Origin: Paracoccaceae bacterium
GTDB taxonomy: Bacteria; Pseudomonadota; Alphaproteobacteria; Rhodobacterales; Rhodobacteraceae
Direction of reading: 5' to 3'
DNA length: 64,000 nucleotides
Assembly: GCA_004153385.1 (NCBI GenBank)
Contig: SDAL01000005.1
Coordinates: forward strand, 1 to 64,000
Shown: positions 17,884-26,477 of the stretch, one piece after another
Layout of the letters: the number at the start of each line of letters is the position of its first letter
How positions within the stretch are numbered: the stretch's first letter is position 1
The notes under the pieces: generated by a model
Database searches by the model: none
What the model was told of the DNA's origin: nothing
Seen by the model: only the letters and a program-made list of their open reading frames with translations
Made by a program: the position numbers and the translations under genes

Positions 17884-18201
17884 TCAGCGGGTGTATTCGA
17901 TCCGCGCTTTTACGATCTGGTTGAGCACAGACAGGCGGTTTTCGGCACTGCCGGTCGATGCATCCTCCAGCTGCTGGATGTCGGCCTGGAATGTCTTGAA
18001 ATTCTGCTCCAGCTCGTCGCTCGACAGGGGCTGGCGCTCGTGCAGTTCTACAAAGCTTTCGGCGCTGGTGGCCAGAAAGTAGAACGCGGCCGCATGATCG
18101 GGCTCTGTCAGGGCGCGGTCGAACGCGGCTTTTGAGACGGCGACATAGGCGTGGATGCCTTTGCCTTTTTCAGTGATAAGATCGAGCAGGAAGGTGAACA
18201 T
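17884..18201 (-). CDS. Unknown small protein at the end of the pyrimidine operon
   Basis: 105 residues from ATG 18199-18201 with GGAG seven bases upstream. Mostly helical, no signal peptide or membrane segment; begins MFTFLLDLITEKGKGIHAYV and includes AFYFLATSAESFVELHERQPL. It follows pyrE by 15 bases on the same strand and is therefore probably cotranscribed with the TRAP-pyrK-pyrD-hydrolase-pyrE operon. Family not recognised. Confidence 0.65.
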   Translation of the reverse strand: MFTFLLDLITEKGKGIHAYVAVSKAAFDRALTEPDHAAAFYFLATSAESFVELHERQPLSSDELEQNFKTFQADIQQLEDASTGSAENRLSVLNQIVKARIEYTR

Positions 18202-18216
18202 CGCAGGCTCCAAAGG

Positions 18217-18927
18217 TTAGAATGTAAGGTGGCGCGCGCCACCATGGGCCGCCGACCATGCCAGCGGATCGTCCAGAAACGCGGCGATATCCTCGCGCGC
18301 CTCGGGGGTGAAACGGTTGTGGGTTCTGGCCACCTCGAGGATATCTTTCCATGTGGCCAGCGCATGCAGCCTGACGCCCGAATTGGCCATGGCCGCGCGC
18401 GTCTGGGGAAAGATGTCGTATTGAAACAGCATGAACACGTCATTGACCACAAGGCCGGCTGCGCGCAAAGCCTCGCAAAAGCGCAGCTTGGAGGCGCCGT
18501 CGGTCGTCAGATCCTCGACCAGAAGAACCCGCTGGCCGGGGCGGGTGACGCCTTCGATATGGGCCTGTGGCCCGAACCCCATCGCCCGTTTGCGGACATA
18601 TTGCATCGGCAGGCCGGTTTCGGCGGCAATCCATGCGGCAAAGGGAATGCCTGCGGTTTCTGCGCCTGCGACCGCGTCCAGTGTATCGCGACCGATTTCG
18701 GCATCGATCACTTCGGTTGCAAAACGCATCAGCTGTGCGCGCACGGCAGGATATGAAATCACCTTGCGCACATTGATATACACCGGGCTTGCGACGCCCG
18801 AGGACAGGATGAAGGGGCGCGCTTGGGCCACGTCCACGGCGTGGATATCGAGCAGCGCAAGCGCTGTGCGGCGCGCGAAATCGGCACGGGTCTGGTCGGT
18901 GAGCGGCATGGTCAGAGGCTCCTTCAT
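18217..18927 (-). CDS. pyrE: Orotate phosphoribosyltransferase
   Basis: 236 residues. The PRPP-binding loop VLLVEDLTTDGASK (about residues 135-148) is the class signature, and FILSSGVASPVYINVRKVISYPAVR matches the orotate-binding N-terminal region. The enzyme converts orotate plus PRPP to OMP, the step before UMP. The start codon overlaps the stop of the upstream hydrolase gene (ATGA). Its place behind a transporter and PyrD/PyrK suggests that it lets imported orotate or dihydroorotate enter UMP synthesis directly. It is slightly longer than the common 210-225 residues and may be an additional paralog of a housekeeping pyrE elsewhere. Confidence 0.93.
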   Translation of the reverse strand: MKEPLTMPLTDQTRADFARRTALALLDIHAVDVAQARPFILSSGVASPVYINVRKVISYPAVRAQLMRFATEVIDAEIGRDTLDAVAGAETAGIPFAAWIAAETGLPMQYVRKRAMGFGPQAHIEGVTRPGQRVLLVEDLTTDGASKLRFCEALRAAGLVVNDVFMLFQYDIFPQTRAAMANSGVRLHALATWKDILEVARTHNRFTPEAREDIAAFLDDPLAWSAAHGGARHLTF

Positions 18928-20204
18928 GATGCGGCCTCCATATAGGTCGATAGAATGTCGACACCCACCATGAAATCGTCGATCTCCATCGCTTCTTCGG
19001 GGTTATGCGATCCGTGCCTGTTGCGCACGAAAACCATACCGGCGCGCACGCCCGCCTGCGCAAACACCGCCGCATCATGGCCCCCGCCGGAGGCCATGCT
19101 GAACGCGTGCCCCGTGACCGCATCCATTGCCCCCATCAGACCTGTGACGATGCCCGTGTCCATCAGCGCAGGGGCGACGGCCACCTGTGGCCCGCAATCG
19201 AATGTCACGCCACGGGTGCGGGCAATATCGGCCATCTCGTCGTCAAGATAGGTCTGCATCCGGTCGAGGGTTTCGAGATCTTGCGACCGGATATCGAGCG
19301 AGAACGCGATTTCGTCTGCGATGCGCGCGATCGCATGGCGCGCGGGATCTGTGCCCACGATGCCGCAGGTCGCGACAAGGTCGCGTCCGGTGTGCAAAAG
19401 ATGCGCCCATGTGCCGTCCAGCCGGTGCATCAGTTCGCCGAACGCCAGAACCGGATCATGGCGATAGGCGCGCGGCACCGCCCCCGAATGTCCCGCCCGA
19501 CCGATACAACGGATATTGCGATAGCGGAAATTGCCACGGATGCCGGTGACCACCGCGGCAGGCAGATCGCGTTCGACCAGAAGCGGGCCTTGCTCGATAT
19601 GCAGTTCCAGATAGGCCTCGATCCGGTCCAGATCGCACAGGGGTGTCTTTGAACGGATCGGCGCGGTATCAAGCCCGAGCGCCTCAAGATGCGCGCCAAG
19701 CGTCCGGCCGTCGCCTTTATGGGTGGTTGAAAACTCGGCGTCGGGCAAGGTGCCGGTCAGTATTTTTGATCCCAGATAACACGCCCCGAACCATGCGCTT
19801 TCCTCGCCACGCATGGCCAGAACCCTGACCGGACGGGCCAGCGTGCGCAGGCCGCGCTGTGCGGCCACCAGCACCATCAGCCCTGCGATGACACCGGCCA
19901 GACCGTCGTAATTGCCGCCCATCGGCACGCTGTCCACATGGCTGGCGATCACGGTGTAGCGCGGGGCATGTTCATGTTCCGGCAGGCAAAACAGCAGATT
20001 GCGCCCGGCATCCTCATGGACACAAAGCCCCTCGGCGCGGGCGCGCTGCGCAAGATACTCCAGCGTGGCGGTTTCGCGATCCGAGAAGGCCGGACGGCTG
20101 ACACCGGCGGTATCTGCCGATTGGGCGCGGATATCGTCGAACATCTCTGCGGCCAGCGCCGCGATATCTGCCTGTGCGGTGCGGGGGGAATGCATCATGC
20201 CCAT
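18924..20204 (-). CDS. M20-family Zn hydrolase, N-carbamoyl-amino acid hydrolase/allantoate type
   Basis: 426 residues. Metal and catalytic sites of the hydantoinase/carbamoylase branch are all visible: ASHVDSVPMGGNYDG (first His and bridging Asp), MRGEESAWFG (Glu pair), LELHIEQGPLL (branch signature) and a C-terminal GSHNPEEAM (His). Such dinuclear enzymes cleave carbamoyl amides: N-carbamoyl-L-amino acids, beta-ureidopropionate or allantoate. Between PyrD and PyrE, with overlapping ends on both sides, N-carbamoyl-L-aspartate (ureidosuccinate) is the most economical substrate, giving aspartate, ammonia and CO2. This is inference from context; sequence alone does not separate the family members. 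Confidence 0.87.
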   Translation of the reverse strand: MGMMHSPRTAQADIAALAAEMFDDIRAQSADTAGVSRPAFSDRETATLEYLAQRARAEGLCVHEDAGRNLLFCLPEHEHAPRYTVIASHVDSVPMGGNYDGLAGVIAGLMVLVAAQRGLRTLARPVRVLAMRGEESAWFGACYLGSKILTGTLPDAEFSTTHKGDGRTLGAHLEALGLDTAPIRSKTPLCDLDRIEAYLELHIEQGPLLVERDLPAAVVTGIRGNFRYRNIRCIGRAGHSGAVPRAYRHDPVLAFGELMHRLDGTWAHLLHTGRDLVATCGIVGTDPARHAIARIADEIAFSLDIRSQDLETLDRMQTYLDDEMADIARTRGVTFDCGPQVAVAPALMDTGIVTGLMGAMDAVTGHAFSMASGGGHDAAVFAQAGVRAGMVFVRNRHGSHNPEEAMEIDDFMVGVDILSTYMEAAS

Positions 20205-21139
20205 ACGCCGTCTGCCGCCTGTGGTATCTCAAGCGTGCCGATGATCTCGCCCAGCGAGGACACCCCTTGCGCGGCCATCCAGTCGCGCAGCTGGGTCACC
20301 AGACGTGCCATGATCGTGGGGGACTGGAAGGTGGCGGTCCCGATCTGCACGGCGCGCGCGCCCGCAATCAGGAATTCCAGCACATCCTCCAGCGTGGAAA
20401 TGCCGCCGCAGCCGATCACCGGAATATGGCACGCGCGCGCGCATTGATAGGTCATGCGCAGGGCGACGGGCTTGATCGCGGGGCCGGACATCCCCCCCAT
20501 CACATTGCCCAAACGGGGCGTGCGGCTGGCGACATCGATCGACATGCCCAGCATGGTATTGGCCACGACCAGCGCATCGGCCCCTGCGTCCTGTGCGGCG
20601 CGCCCGACCTCTGCCGGCTCGCCGGTGTTGGGCGAAAGCTTGGCCCACAGCGGCAGGTCGGTGCAGCCGCGCAGCCGCTCGATCACCGTATGCGTCGTGT
20701 CGGGGCGCATTGCAAAGGCGCGCCCGTCGGCCTCGATATTGGGACACGAGATATTGGCCTCGATCGCGGCGACGCCGGGCAGGCTGACCGCTTCGCACAG
20801 CCGGACGAACTCGTCCATCGAATGGGCCGAAATCGAGACCACAAGCGGCGCGCCGTAGCCGGCCCAATAGGGCAGCATCCGGTCGCGGAAATCATCGATC
20901 CCCTTGGAGGGAATACCGATTGCGTTCATCATGCCTGACGGCATATCGCACACCCTTGGGGTCGGGTTGCCCGCCCGCATGCCGTGCATGATGGTTTTGA
21001 GCACATGCGCGCCCAGCACATCCAGATCGAAGACATCGGCCAGATCTTCGGAAAACGTGCCCGAAGCGGGCATGATCGGGTTTTGAAGTGCCAGCGTTCC
21101 GATCTGTGTGCCGGTATCGGGGGTGATAAAATCTTTCAT
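20195..21139 (-). CDS. pyrD: Dihydroorotate dehydrogenase, class 1B catalytic subunit
   Basis: 314 residues from ATG 21137-21139, which overlaps the pyrK stop (ATGA). FMN-barrel enzyme with LQNPIMPASGTFSED, the catalytic-cysteine motif IEANISCPNIEADG, ALVVANTMLGMSID, MSGPAIKPVALRM and VIGCGGISTLEDVLEFL. The short form with no N-terminal membrane helix and the adjacent pyrK place it in class 1B, which uses NAD and can run in either direction. Most alphaproteobacteria use the membrane-bound class 2 enzyme for biosynthesis, so this copy may serve uptake and breakdown rather than housekeeping synthesis. Confidence 0.92.
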   Translation of the reverse strand: MKDFITPDTGTQIGTLALQNPIMPASGTFSEDLADVFDLDVLGAHVLKTIMHGMRAGNPTPRVCDMPSGMMNAIGIPSKGIDDFRDRMLPYWAGYGAPLVVSISAHSMDEFVRLCEAVSLPGVAAIEANISCPNIEADGRAFAMRPDTTHTVIERLRGCTDLPLWAKLSPNTGEPAEVGRAAQDAGADALVVANTMLGMSIDVASRTPRLGNVMGGMSGPAIKPVALRMTYQCARACHIPVIGCGGISTLEDVLEFLIAGARAVQIGTATFQSPTIMARLVTQLRDWMAAQGVSSLGEIIGTLEIPQAADGVWA

Positions 21140-21981
21140 TCCATAGCCTCCGAGATAGGAAACACCGGCCCCTCGCGGCACACGCGGCGCTGGATGACCT
21201 CACCGCCCACGCGGAAGCTGCGCACGCAGGCCTGACACATGCCCAGACCACAGGCCATCTGCTGTTCCATTGCGACTTCTCCGGGAATGCCATGGGTGGT
21301 GGCGAGGGTCTGCAACAGGCGCAGCAGGCGCGCCGAGCCGCAGGTGTAGAACGCATCGACCGTGCCTTGGGCGATACGCGCCTCGATTAGCGGGCGCAGG
21401 GCCTCGGGGGTGGAGCTGGCGTCCTCGTCATGCACCACGATCACCTCTGCACCGAAGCTTTCGAACAGCGCCACCGACATGGCCAGATCGGCGCGCCGCG
21501 CCGAACAGATCGCGGTCAGCTTGCGGCCCTTTTCATGGGCCAGCCGTGCCAGAGGTGCCAGTGTGGCAAGCCCCACCCCGCGGGCCACCAGCATCAGGTT
21601 TTGCCACGTATCGGGCATCGAGAACCCGTGCCCCAGCGGTCCCAGCACGTTGAACGCATCGCCCGTGCGCAAGGTTGCCAGCCCGCGTGTGCCGGCGCCT
21701 GTGACCTTATAAAGAAACTCCAGCCGCCCTGCGCGCCGGTCATAGCCGTAGATGCTCATCGGGCGGCGCAGGAAGGGGTGTTCGTTTTCGGGCGCGGGGC
21801 ACAAAAGCTGGAAGAACTGGCCGGGCTGGCAGTCCAGCACCTCTGGCGGGGCATCCAGCACAAGCAGGCGGTATTCGCCGTTGACAGGCGTGTTGGACAC
21901 CACGCGGCAGGTGGCTTCGCTACAGCGCGCGCGCAGCCCCTGCGGCACAGGGACGGACATAACTGTGGGGCTATGGGTCAT
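21136..21981 (-). CDS. pyrK: Dihydroorotate dehydrogenase electron transfer subunit
   Basis: 281 residues. An N-terminal FAD domain with FLRRPMSIYG (R-x-x-S/Y flavin motif), an NAD-binding region (VARGVGLATLAPLA) and a C-terminal [2Fe-2S] site built from the cysteines of MACGLGMCQACVRSF plus RRVCREGPVF. PyrK carries electrons between PyrD FMN and NAD(H). It overlaps pyrD by four bases and follows dctM by 16 bases, so transporter and redox enzyme are expressed together. Confidence 0.92.
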   Translation of the reverse strand: MTHSPTVMSVPVPQGLRARCSEATCRVVSNTPVNGEYRLLVLDAPPEVLDCQPGQFFQLLCPAPENEHPFLRRPMSIYGYDRRAGRLEFLYKVTGAGTRGLATLRTGDAFNVLGPLGHGFSMPDTWQNLMLVARGVGLATLAPLARLAHEKGRKLTAICSARRADLAMSVALFESFGAEVIVVHDEDASSTPEALRPLIEARIAQGTVDAFYTCGSARLLRLLQTLATTHGIPGEVAMEQQMACGLGMCQACVRSFRVGGEVIQRRVCREGPVFPISEAME

Positions 21982-21997
21982 GGGGTCTGCCTATCGA

Positions 21998-23281
21998 TCA
22001 GCCGTAGATCAGCTTGGGAATGAAAAGGGAGATTTGCGGGATATAGGTGACGAGCAACAACACGATCACGTTCACCACCACGAAGGGCCAGACACCGCGG
22101 ATGATATCGGCCACGGGTTTGTTCAGCGTCGAGGAGGCCACAAAGATATCCAGCCCGAACGGCGGCGTGATCATCCCGAGGCTGACATTGAGCGTGACCA
22201 GCATGCCGAAATGCACCGGATCGATGCCAAAGCTCATGGCAACGGGATAGAGCGGCGGCACCAGCACCAGAAGCGTGGAATTCGGATCGATGAACATCCC
22301 CGCCACGAAAAACAGCACATTCACCGCGATCAGGAAGGTGATCCGGCCCGCACCGGATGCGTCCAGAAAAGCGATAATCTCGTTTGGCACCTGCGCCAGT
22401 GTGACGAAGAAAGAGATCAGCCCGCCCATCGCCAGCAGCACGAAGATGATCGAGGTGTTGACCGCGCTGTCTTCGGTGATCTTGGCCAGTGCCTTCAGAT
22501 CCAGCGCGCGGAAGACGCACATCTCGACGACAATGGCATAGATCACGCTGACGGCGGCGGCCTCGGTCGGGGTGATGATGCCCGAATAGATACCGCCCAG
22601 AATGATCACCGGCATGCCAAGCGCCCATTTCGCCTCCCAGATCGCGCGCATCCGTGCGCTCCATGGCAGGCGCGGGCCGCGTTTGACCCCGTCACGCGCG
22701 GCCTGAATGCGGACATAGATCGAGAATGCAAGGCCCAGCACCAGCCCCACGGCCAGCCCGCCTGCAAAAAGTTTGGAGATCGACGTGCCGGTGATCCAGC
22801 CGTAAACGATCAGCGTGATCGAGGGCGGGATCAACAACGCGGTCTCGGCCGAAGACACCAGAAGCCCGAGGCTGAACCTGTCGGAATAGCCGGCCGCGCG
22901 TAGTTCGGGATAGACCATCCGCCCCATCGCGGCCACGGTTGCAGGCGCCGAGCCAGAAACCGCCCCGAAGGCCATACTGCCGCCCACCACCACATGACCC
23001 ATGCCGCCTTTGGTGTGCCCCACCAGCGCTTTTACCACGCCGATCAGCTGGCGCGCGATCTGCCCCGAGCCCATAAGGTTGGCTGCAAAGATGAAAAACG
23101 GGATCGCCAGAAGCGTGGAGTGGTCGATGCCGCCCACGATTTTTTGCACCACCGCCGCATCGGGCAGGCGGGCATAAAAGGCCTCCTTATAGGCAAGCGC
23201 CGGAATGCCCAGAACCAGCAGCATTTCGAAACCTGCCACCAAAAGGAGGATCGCCAGAAAAAGGATAAGTGCAAGGATCAT
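21998..23281 (-). CDS. dctM: TRAP transporter large permease subunit (DctM family)
   Basis: 427 residues from ATG 23279-23281, overlapping the small-subunit stop (ATGA); codons upstream of this lie inside that gene. About twelve hydrophobic segments, with the family motifs DHSTLLAIPFFIFAANLMGSGQIARQLI and GMITPPFGLDIFVASS. DctM is the sodium-coupled membrane channel of tripartite carboxylate importers. The stop is 16 bases from pyrK, linking import to dihydroorotate metabolism. Confidence 0.93.
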   Translation of the reverse strand: MILALILFLAILLLVAGFEMLLVLGIPALAYKEAFYARLPDAAVVQKIVGGIDHSTLLAIPFFIFAANLMGSGQIARQLIGVVKALVGHTKGGMGHVVVGGSMAFGAVSGSAPATVAAMGRMVYPELRAAGYSDRFSLGLLVSSAETALLIPPSITLIVYGWITGTSISKLFAGGLAVGLVLGLAFSIYVRIQAARDGVKRGPRLPWSARMRAIWEAKWALGMPVIILGGIYSGIITPTEAAAVSVIYAIVVEMCVFRALDLKALAKITEDSAVNTSIIFVLLAMGGLISFFVTLAQVPNEIIAFLDASGAGRITFLIAVNVLFFVAGMFIDPNSTLLVLVPPLYPVAMSFGIDPVHFGMLVTLNVSLGMITPPFGLDIFVASSTLNKPVADIIRGVWPFVVVNVIVLLLVTYIPQISLFIPKLIYG

Positions 23282-23769
23282 TGGGGATAGTCCTGATAGC
23301 GGTCGATGACACCCAGCAGGCTGAGCATATAGCGCAGCCCCAACAGCAAGAAGCCGACGACGGGGGCGAGGTAGATCACCCCCATGGGCACGCCCAATGT
23401 CGGGGATTTCTGGCCGGATTTCAGCACGAACTGCACCAGATCCAGCGCCAGCCACGCGAGATAGACGCTCATGCACAGGCCGACCAGATCGATGAATTTC
23501 AACAGGATCGCCAGCAGGGGCGCAGGCAGCCGCGCGCGCAGGTTGGTGATGCCCACATGTTTGCCCCGCTCAAGCGCCAGCCCGAGGGCGAGGAACACCA
23601 AAAACAGGTTCATGATCCGGACGGCTTCCTCGATCCACGCAAAGCGGCTGGCCAGACTGCCACCGATTTCGCGCGTCACGACGGAGCCCGTGTAAAGAAA
23701 CACCATGATCAGGAAAAGAGCGACGAGCACGGCCCGTTCGACCGATCTGAGCGCGTTGAGCAGTTTCAT
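23278..23769 (-). CDS. dctQ: TRAP transporter small permease subunit (DctQ family)
   Basis: 163 residues from ATG 23767-23769; the frame extends upstream, but that part is in antisense register to dctP and Arg-rich. Four hydrophobic segments with the usual DctQ features (FAWIEEAVRIMNLFLVFLALGLALERGKHVGI). It scaffolds DctM in the inner membrane. It lies between dctP (155 bases upstream) and dctM (four-base overlap). Confidence 0.9.
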   Translation of the reverse strand: MKLLNALRSVERAVLVALFLIMVFLYTGSVVTREIGGSLASRFAWIEEAVRIMNLFLVFLALGLALERGKHVGITNLRARLPAPLLAILLKFIDLVGLCMSVYLAWLALDLVQFVLKSGQKSPTLGVPMGVIYLAPVVGFLLLGLRYMLSLLGVIDRYQDYPQ

Positions 23770-23924
23770 TGGACAGGCTTTCCAGAGGTGGGCTTGGTGC
23801 AGCATCGGCGGGCAGGCCCCCACCCCTGCGACAGATGGAACCGTGGTGCGTGCACCCCTCAATCGCGGGATCAGGGGCGCGCGTGCGACAGTCCACACCA
23901 AGGGCGGGGGCTGGCGTAGGCGCG

Positions 23925-24932
23925 TTACAGCGCGTCGTAGCTTTCGGTATAGAGATCGAGGAGCTTCTGGCCTGCCTCGCCGGTTTTGCCGATATAGGCT
24001 GCGGCTGCGGGCTCGAACATGGCCGCGCGCAGTTTGGCACGCTCGTCTTGATCGGCCACGCGCACGTTGGTGCCTGCCGCCTTGATCGTCTCGAGCGCAT
24101 CGGCGCCGGCTGCGGCCTTCTGGGCGGTCAGCTCGGGGATCACTTCGGCAAACGCATCGCGGATCACGCTTTGATAGGTGTCGGGCAGGCTGTCCCAGAA
24201 CATCGGGTTGAACAAGATCACATCTTCCATCGCGCCGTGATCGGACACCACGAGGTTTTTCTGCACCTCGTAGAATTTCATCGCCTTGATGGTGTCGAGG
24301 GGGTTTTCCTCGCCATCCACAACGCCGGTTTGCAAGGAGGTGTAGAGCTCGCCGAAGGGCAGGGCGATGGCAGACGCATCGAGTGCGTTGAACTGTTCGA
24401 TCAGGATCGCGCTGTCCATCACACGGAATTTCTGGCCCGCAAAATCGGCAACCGTGTCGAGCGGCTTGTTCGAGGTGAACTGTTTCTTGCCATTGGGCCA
24501 CAGGTCGATGGCCACCATACCCTTGTCGGAGAAACTGTCCAAAAGCGCCTGACCGAACGGCCCGTCACGCAAGGCGGCGGCCGCGTCGGTATCCTCGGGG
24601 ATCAGGTAGGGGATATCGAGGATCGAGACCAGCGGATTGAAACCGCCCAGAAAAGCGGCAGGTGCCACGGTGGCCTCCAGCGTACCAAGCTGCACCCCCT
24701 CGTTCATCTGGCGCTGGTTGCCCAGCTGGCCTTGCGGGAAAATCTGGAACTCGACATCGCCATCGGTGCGCTCAGATACAAGTGCTGCGACTTTTTCCAA
24801 GAAGACATGCCGGTTTTGCTGGGTGCTTTCGAGATGGCCGATACGGGCAACATAGTCTTGCGCCTGCGCGGCGCCAGTCATCGCCAGCCCTGCAAACAAG
24901 ACCGCGCCGAGAAGAGATTTGGTATGAGGCAT
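23925..24932 (-). CDS. dctP: TRAP transporter substrate-binding protein (DctP family)
   Basis: 335 residues from ATG 24930-24932 with GGAG seven bases upstream; earlier in-frame ATGs lack a site and would extend the signal peptide. Signal peptide MPHTKSLLGAVLFAGLAMTG ending AQAQ. DctP features follow: FPQGQLGNQRQMNEGVQLG, SILDIPYLIPEDTDAA, FRVMDSAILIEQFNALDASAIALPFGELYTSLQTGVVDGEENPLDTI. Periplasmic receptors of this family usually bind a carboxylate through a conserved Arg, which fits orotate or carbamoyl-aspartate. First gene of the operon; a candidate operator lies 75 bases upstream. Confidence 0.93.
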   Translation of the reverse strand: MPHTKSLLGAVLFAGLAMTGAAQAQDYVARIGHLESTQQNRHVFLEKVAALVSERTDGDVEFQIFPQGQLGNQRQMNEGVQLGTLEATVAPAAFLGGFNPLVSILDIPYLIPEDTDAAAALRDGPFGQALLDSFSDKGMVAIDLWPNGKKQFTSNKPLDTVADFAGQKFRVMDSAILIEQFNALDASAIALPFGELYTSLQTGVVDGEENPLDTIKAMKFYEVQKNLVVSDHGAMEDVILFNPMFWDSLPDTYQSVIRDAFAEVIPELTAQKAAAGADALETIKAAGTNVRVADQDERAKLRAAMFEPAAAAYIGKTGEAGQKLLDLYTESYDAL

Positions 24933-25006
24933 GAAACGCTCCGGGGTGTCTGGTTCCTTTATAAGACCCATAAACTTCAAAGATGGAACCGCTGGTCAAC
25001 GCAAAA

Positions 25007-25022
25007 GTCTAAAAAATGAGAC
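25007..25022 (-). promoter_or_regulatory. Candidate operator in front of the TRAP-pyrimidine operon
   Basis: GTCTAAAAAATGAGAC, an imperfect palindrome (GTCT-N8-AGAC with matching flanks), 75 bases before the dctP start. It agrees at 14 of 16 positions with the site at 26028-26043 beside the XRE regulator gene. Both are preceded by a short A-run. Most likely bound by that regulator. Confidence 0.65.
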
Positions 25023-25077
25023 GAAATTTGGTTTTAAACACCCGATTAATATTTTTGCTGGATTTTTAGGCGAATTT

Positions 25078-26049
25078 TCACGCGGTGAAGCCGTTTTGTG
25101 CGATCAGTGTTTCGACATGGGCGGCGGCCTCGTGCCCTTTGAGGGAGGTGGCCCAAAGCCGTTGGGCGATGCTTTCATGCAGCTCCAGCGCCTCTGGGGC
25201 AGAGGTGATCATACCAACCCCGATATGGATATTGGGGTCCTGACCCAGCCGGAACGGGCTGATGGTCAGGATGGAGCGCCCTGCCTGACGCATGATCTGG
25301 AACGAGGTGGAGGGGATCGGCTCGCGTGCCACGCCGATCTGTATGCCGATGCCGGGGGCGCGCAGCATCTCCACGATATGGCGCACTTCGGCCAACGCCA
25401 TCTTGCGGCGGCACTGGCGGATGTCGGCGGGCATGTCTGTGGCCCCCTCGAGCCCTCTGCTCAGAAGTTTGCGGATATCGCCATCGGATATGATCGAGGC
25501 CAGAAGCGGCCGCCTTTGCGCAAAGCGCTGCTTTCTTTTTTGTAGCACGTCCAGTATCTTGCTGACTGTTTTCTGATCGCACGTATCGATGCTCTCGCTC
25601 AGGACGTCTTTGAGAACCGCATCATACTGATCGGTGGTCACAAGATAGGAGATCGGGCTGAACAGGCCGATGATCTGGTCGCAGCTCTCCTCGATCTGGC
25701 GCATGCGTTCGAAAAACCCCAACGCATTATCGACATATTCTATCCCGACCCCCAGCAGGCTGGGCAAAGAGATCCGCAGCTCGCGGGCGATGGCCGACAG
25801 CATGTCGATCTTGGCAATCTCGCCCTTCTCGGCACGATAGAGCGCGGCGCGAGAGATGCTGAGCCTTGCGGCAAGATCTTCTGGCGAGAGGTCGCGTCCC
25901 AGCCGGTGGGCACGCAGCCGCGCGCCGATATCTTTGAAATCGAGATGTGTGTCTTGCAAGGGTATGCTCGTTTGGAATGCGGTGCGATCTTGAGGCACAA
26001 CGCTGTCATGCCGTTTGCATCGAAAAAGTCTCAAATATGAGACAAGCAT
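25078..26049 (-). CDS. XRE-family transcriptional regulator, likely controlling the TRAP-pyrimidine operon
   Basis: 323 residues if translation starts at ATG 26047-26049, which has AGG six bases upstream. The HTH lies near residues 40-95: LRAHRLGRDLSPEDLAARLSISRAALYRAEKGEIAK, an HTH_3 fold. The C-terminal 220 residues form a mostly helical effector-sensing region without a family I can name (VTTDQYDAVLKDVLSESIDTCDQ, then EVRHIVEMLRAPGIGIQIGVAREPIPSTSFQIM). The palindrome at 26028-26043 would fall within codons 3-7, so a downstream start (GTG 25996-25998 or TTG 25957-25959) remains possible. The gene lies directly upstream of dctP on the same strand and probably senses a pyrimidine intermediate. 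Confidence 0.8.
   Translation of the reverse strand: MLVSYLRLFRCKRHDSVVPQDRTAFQTSIPLQDTHLDFKDIGARLRAHRLGRDLSPEDLAARLSISRAALYRAEKGEIAKIDMLSAIARELRISLPSLLGVGIEYVDNALGFFERMRQIEESCDQIIGLFSPISYLVTTDQYDAVLKDVLSESIDTCDQKTVSKILDVLQKRKQRFAQRRPLLASIISDGDIRKLLSRGLEGATDMPADIRQCRRKMALAEVRHIVEMLRAPGIGIQIGVAREPIPSTSFQIMRQAGRSILTISPFRLGQDPNIHIGVGMITSAPEALELHESIAQRLWATSLKGHEAAAHVETLIAQNGFTA
26028..26043 (-). promoter_or_regulatory. Candidate autoregulatory operator of the XRE regulator
   Basis: GTCTCAAATATGAGAC: perfect six-base arms GTCTCA/TGAGAC around AATA. It overlaps the presumed start of the regulator gene and recurs, with two changes, before dctP. Confidence 0.65.
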
Positions 26050-26477
26050 GATTGCCTGTCTGTCGCAAGGGCGTTTTGTGCGGTTGTGCACCCGTTTGCT
26101 GCGCCCGTCTTGCTGGGGGGAGGGCTGGAACGCGCACAGCCCCCCGCAGCCCGCGCGCAATGTGCCGCCACCCAGCGCGATGCCATGCTGTGCGCATTAA
26201 ATAACCATTTACTGGAAAAACCGCCCATAAAGCAGGCTGCTTAATTTTCCGGCAAATCCGGGCAAGAGCATGCGGGCTGGCGCGTTGACAACGTAAATCC
26301 TGAATAGAAAGCGTGCATGCAACCGATGTGCGGCGGTGCCGGATGGTCTTTTGAGACCTGTTCCCAGCCGGTGCGGGCGCGTCGTGACATACAATCAGGG
26401 GCCTTGGGGCTGTTGGTGCAATGCAGGGCCGTATGGCCCGTTACCGTCGACCAGATAGTGGTGCAAAGGATAAATCT
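26050..26477. other. Divergent promoter region between the XRE regulator and the ABC transporter
   Basis: About 430 bases with no gene. It contains the start regions for the minus-strand regulator and the plus-strand ABC operon, and A+T-rich patches near 26205-26245 that could hold promoters. No clear -10/-35 pair. Confidence 0.4.

Noticed and set aside
23770-24501. Longer DctQ frame reaching into dctP
   Set aside because: The extra 244 codons are antisense-register, Arg/Gly-rich sequence overlapping the dctP gene; DctQ proteins are about 160-200 residues.
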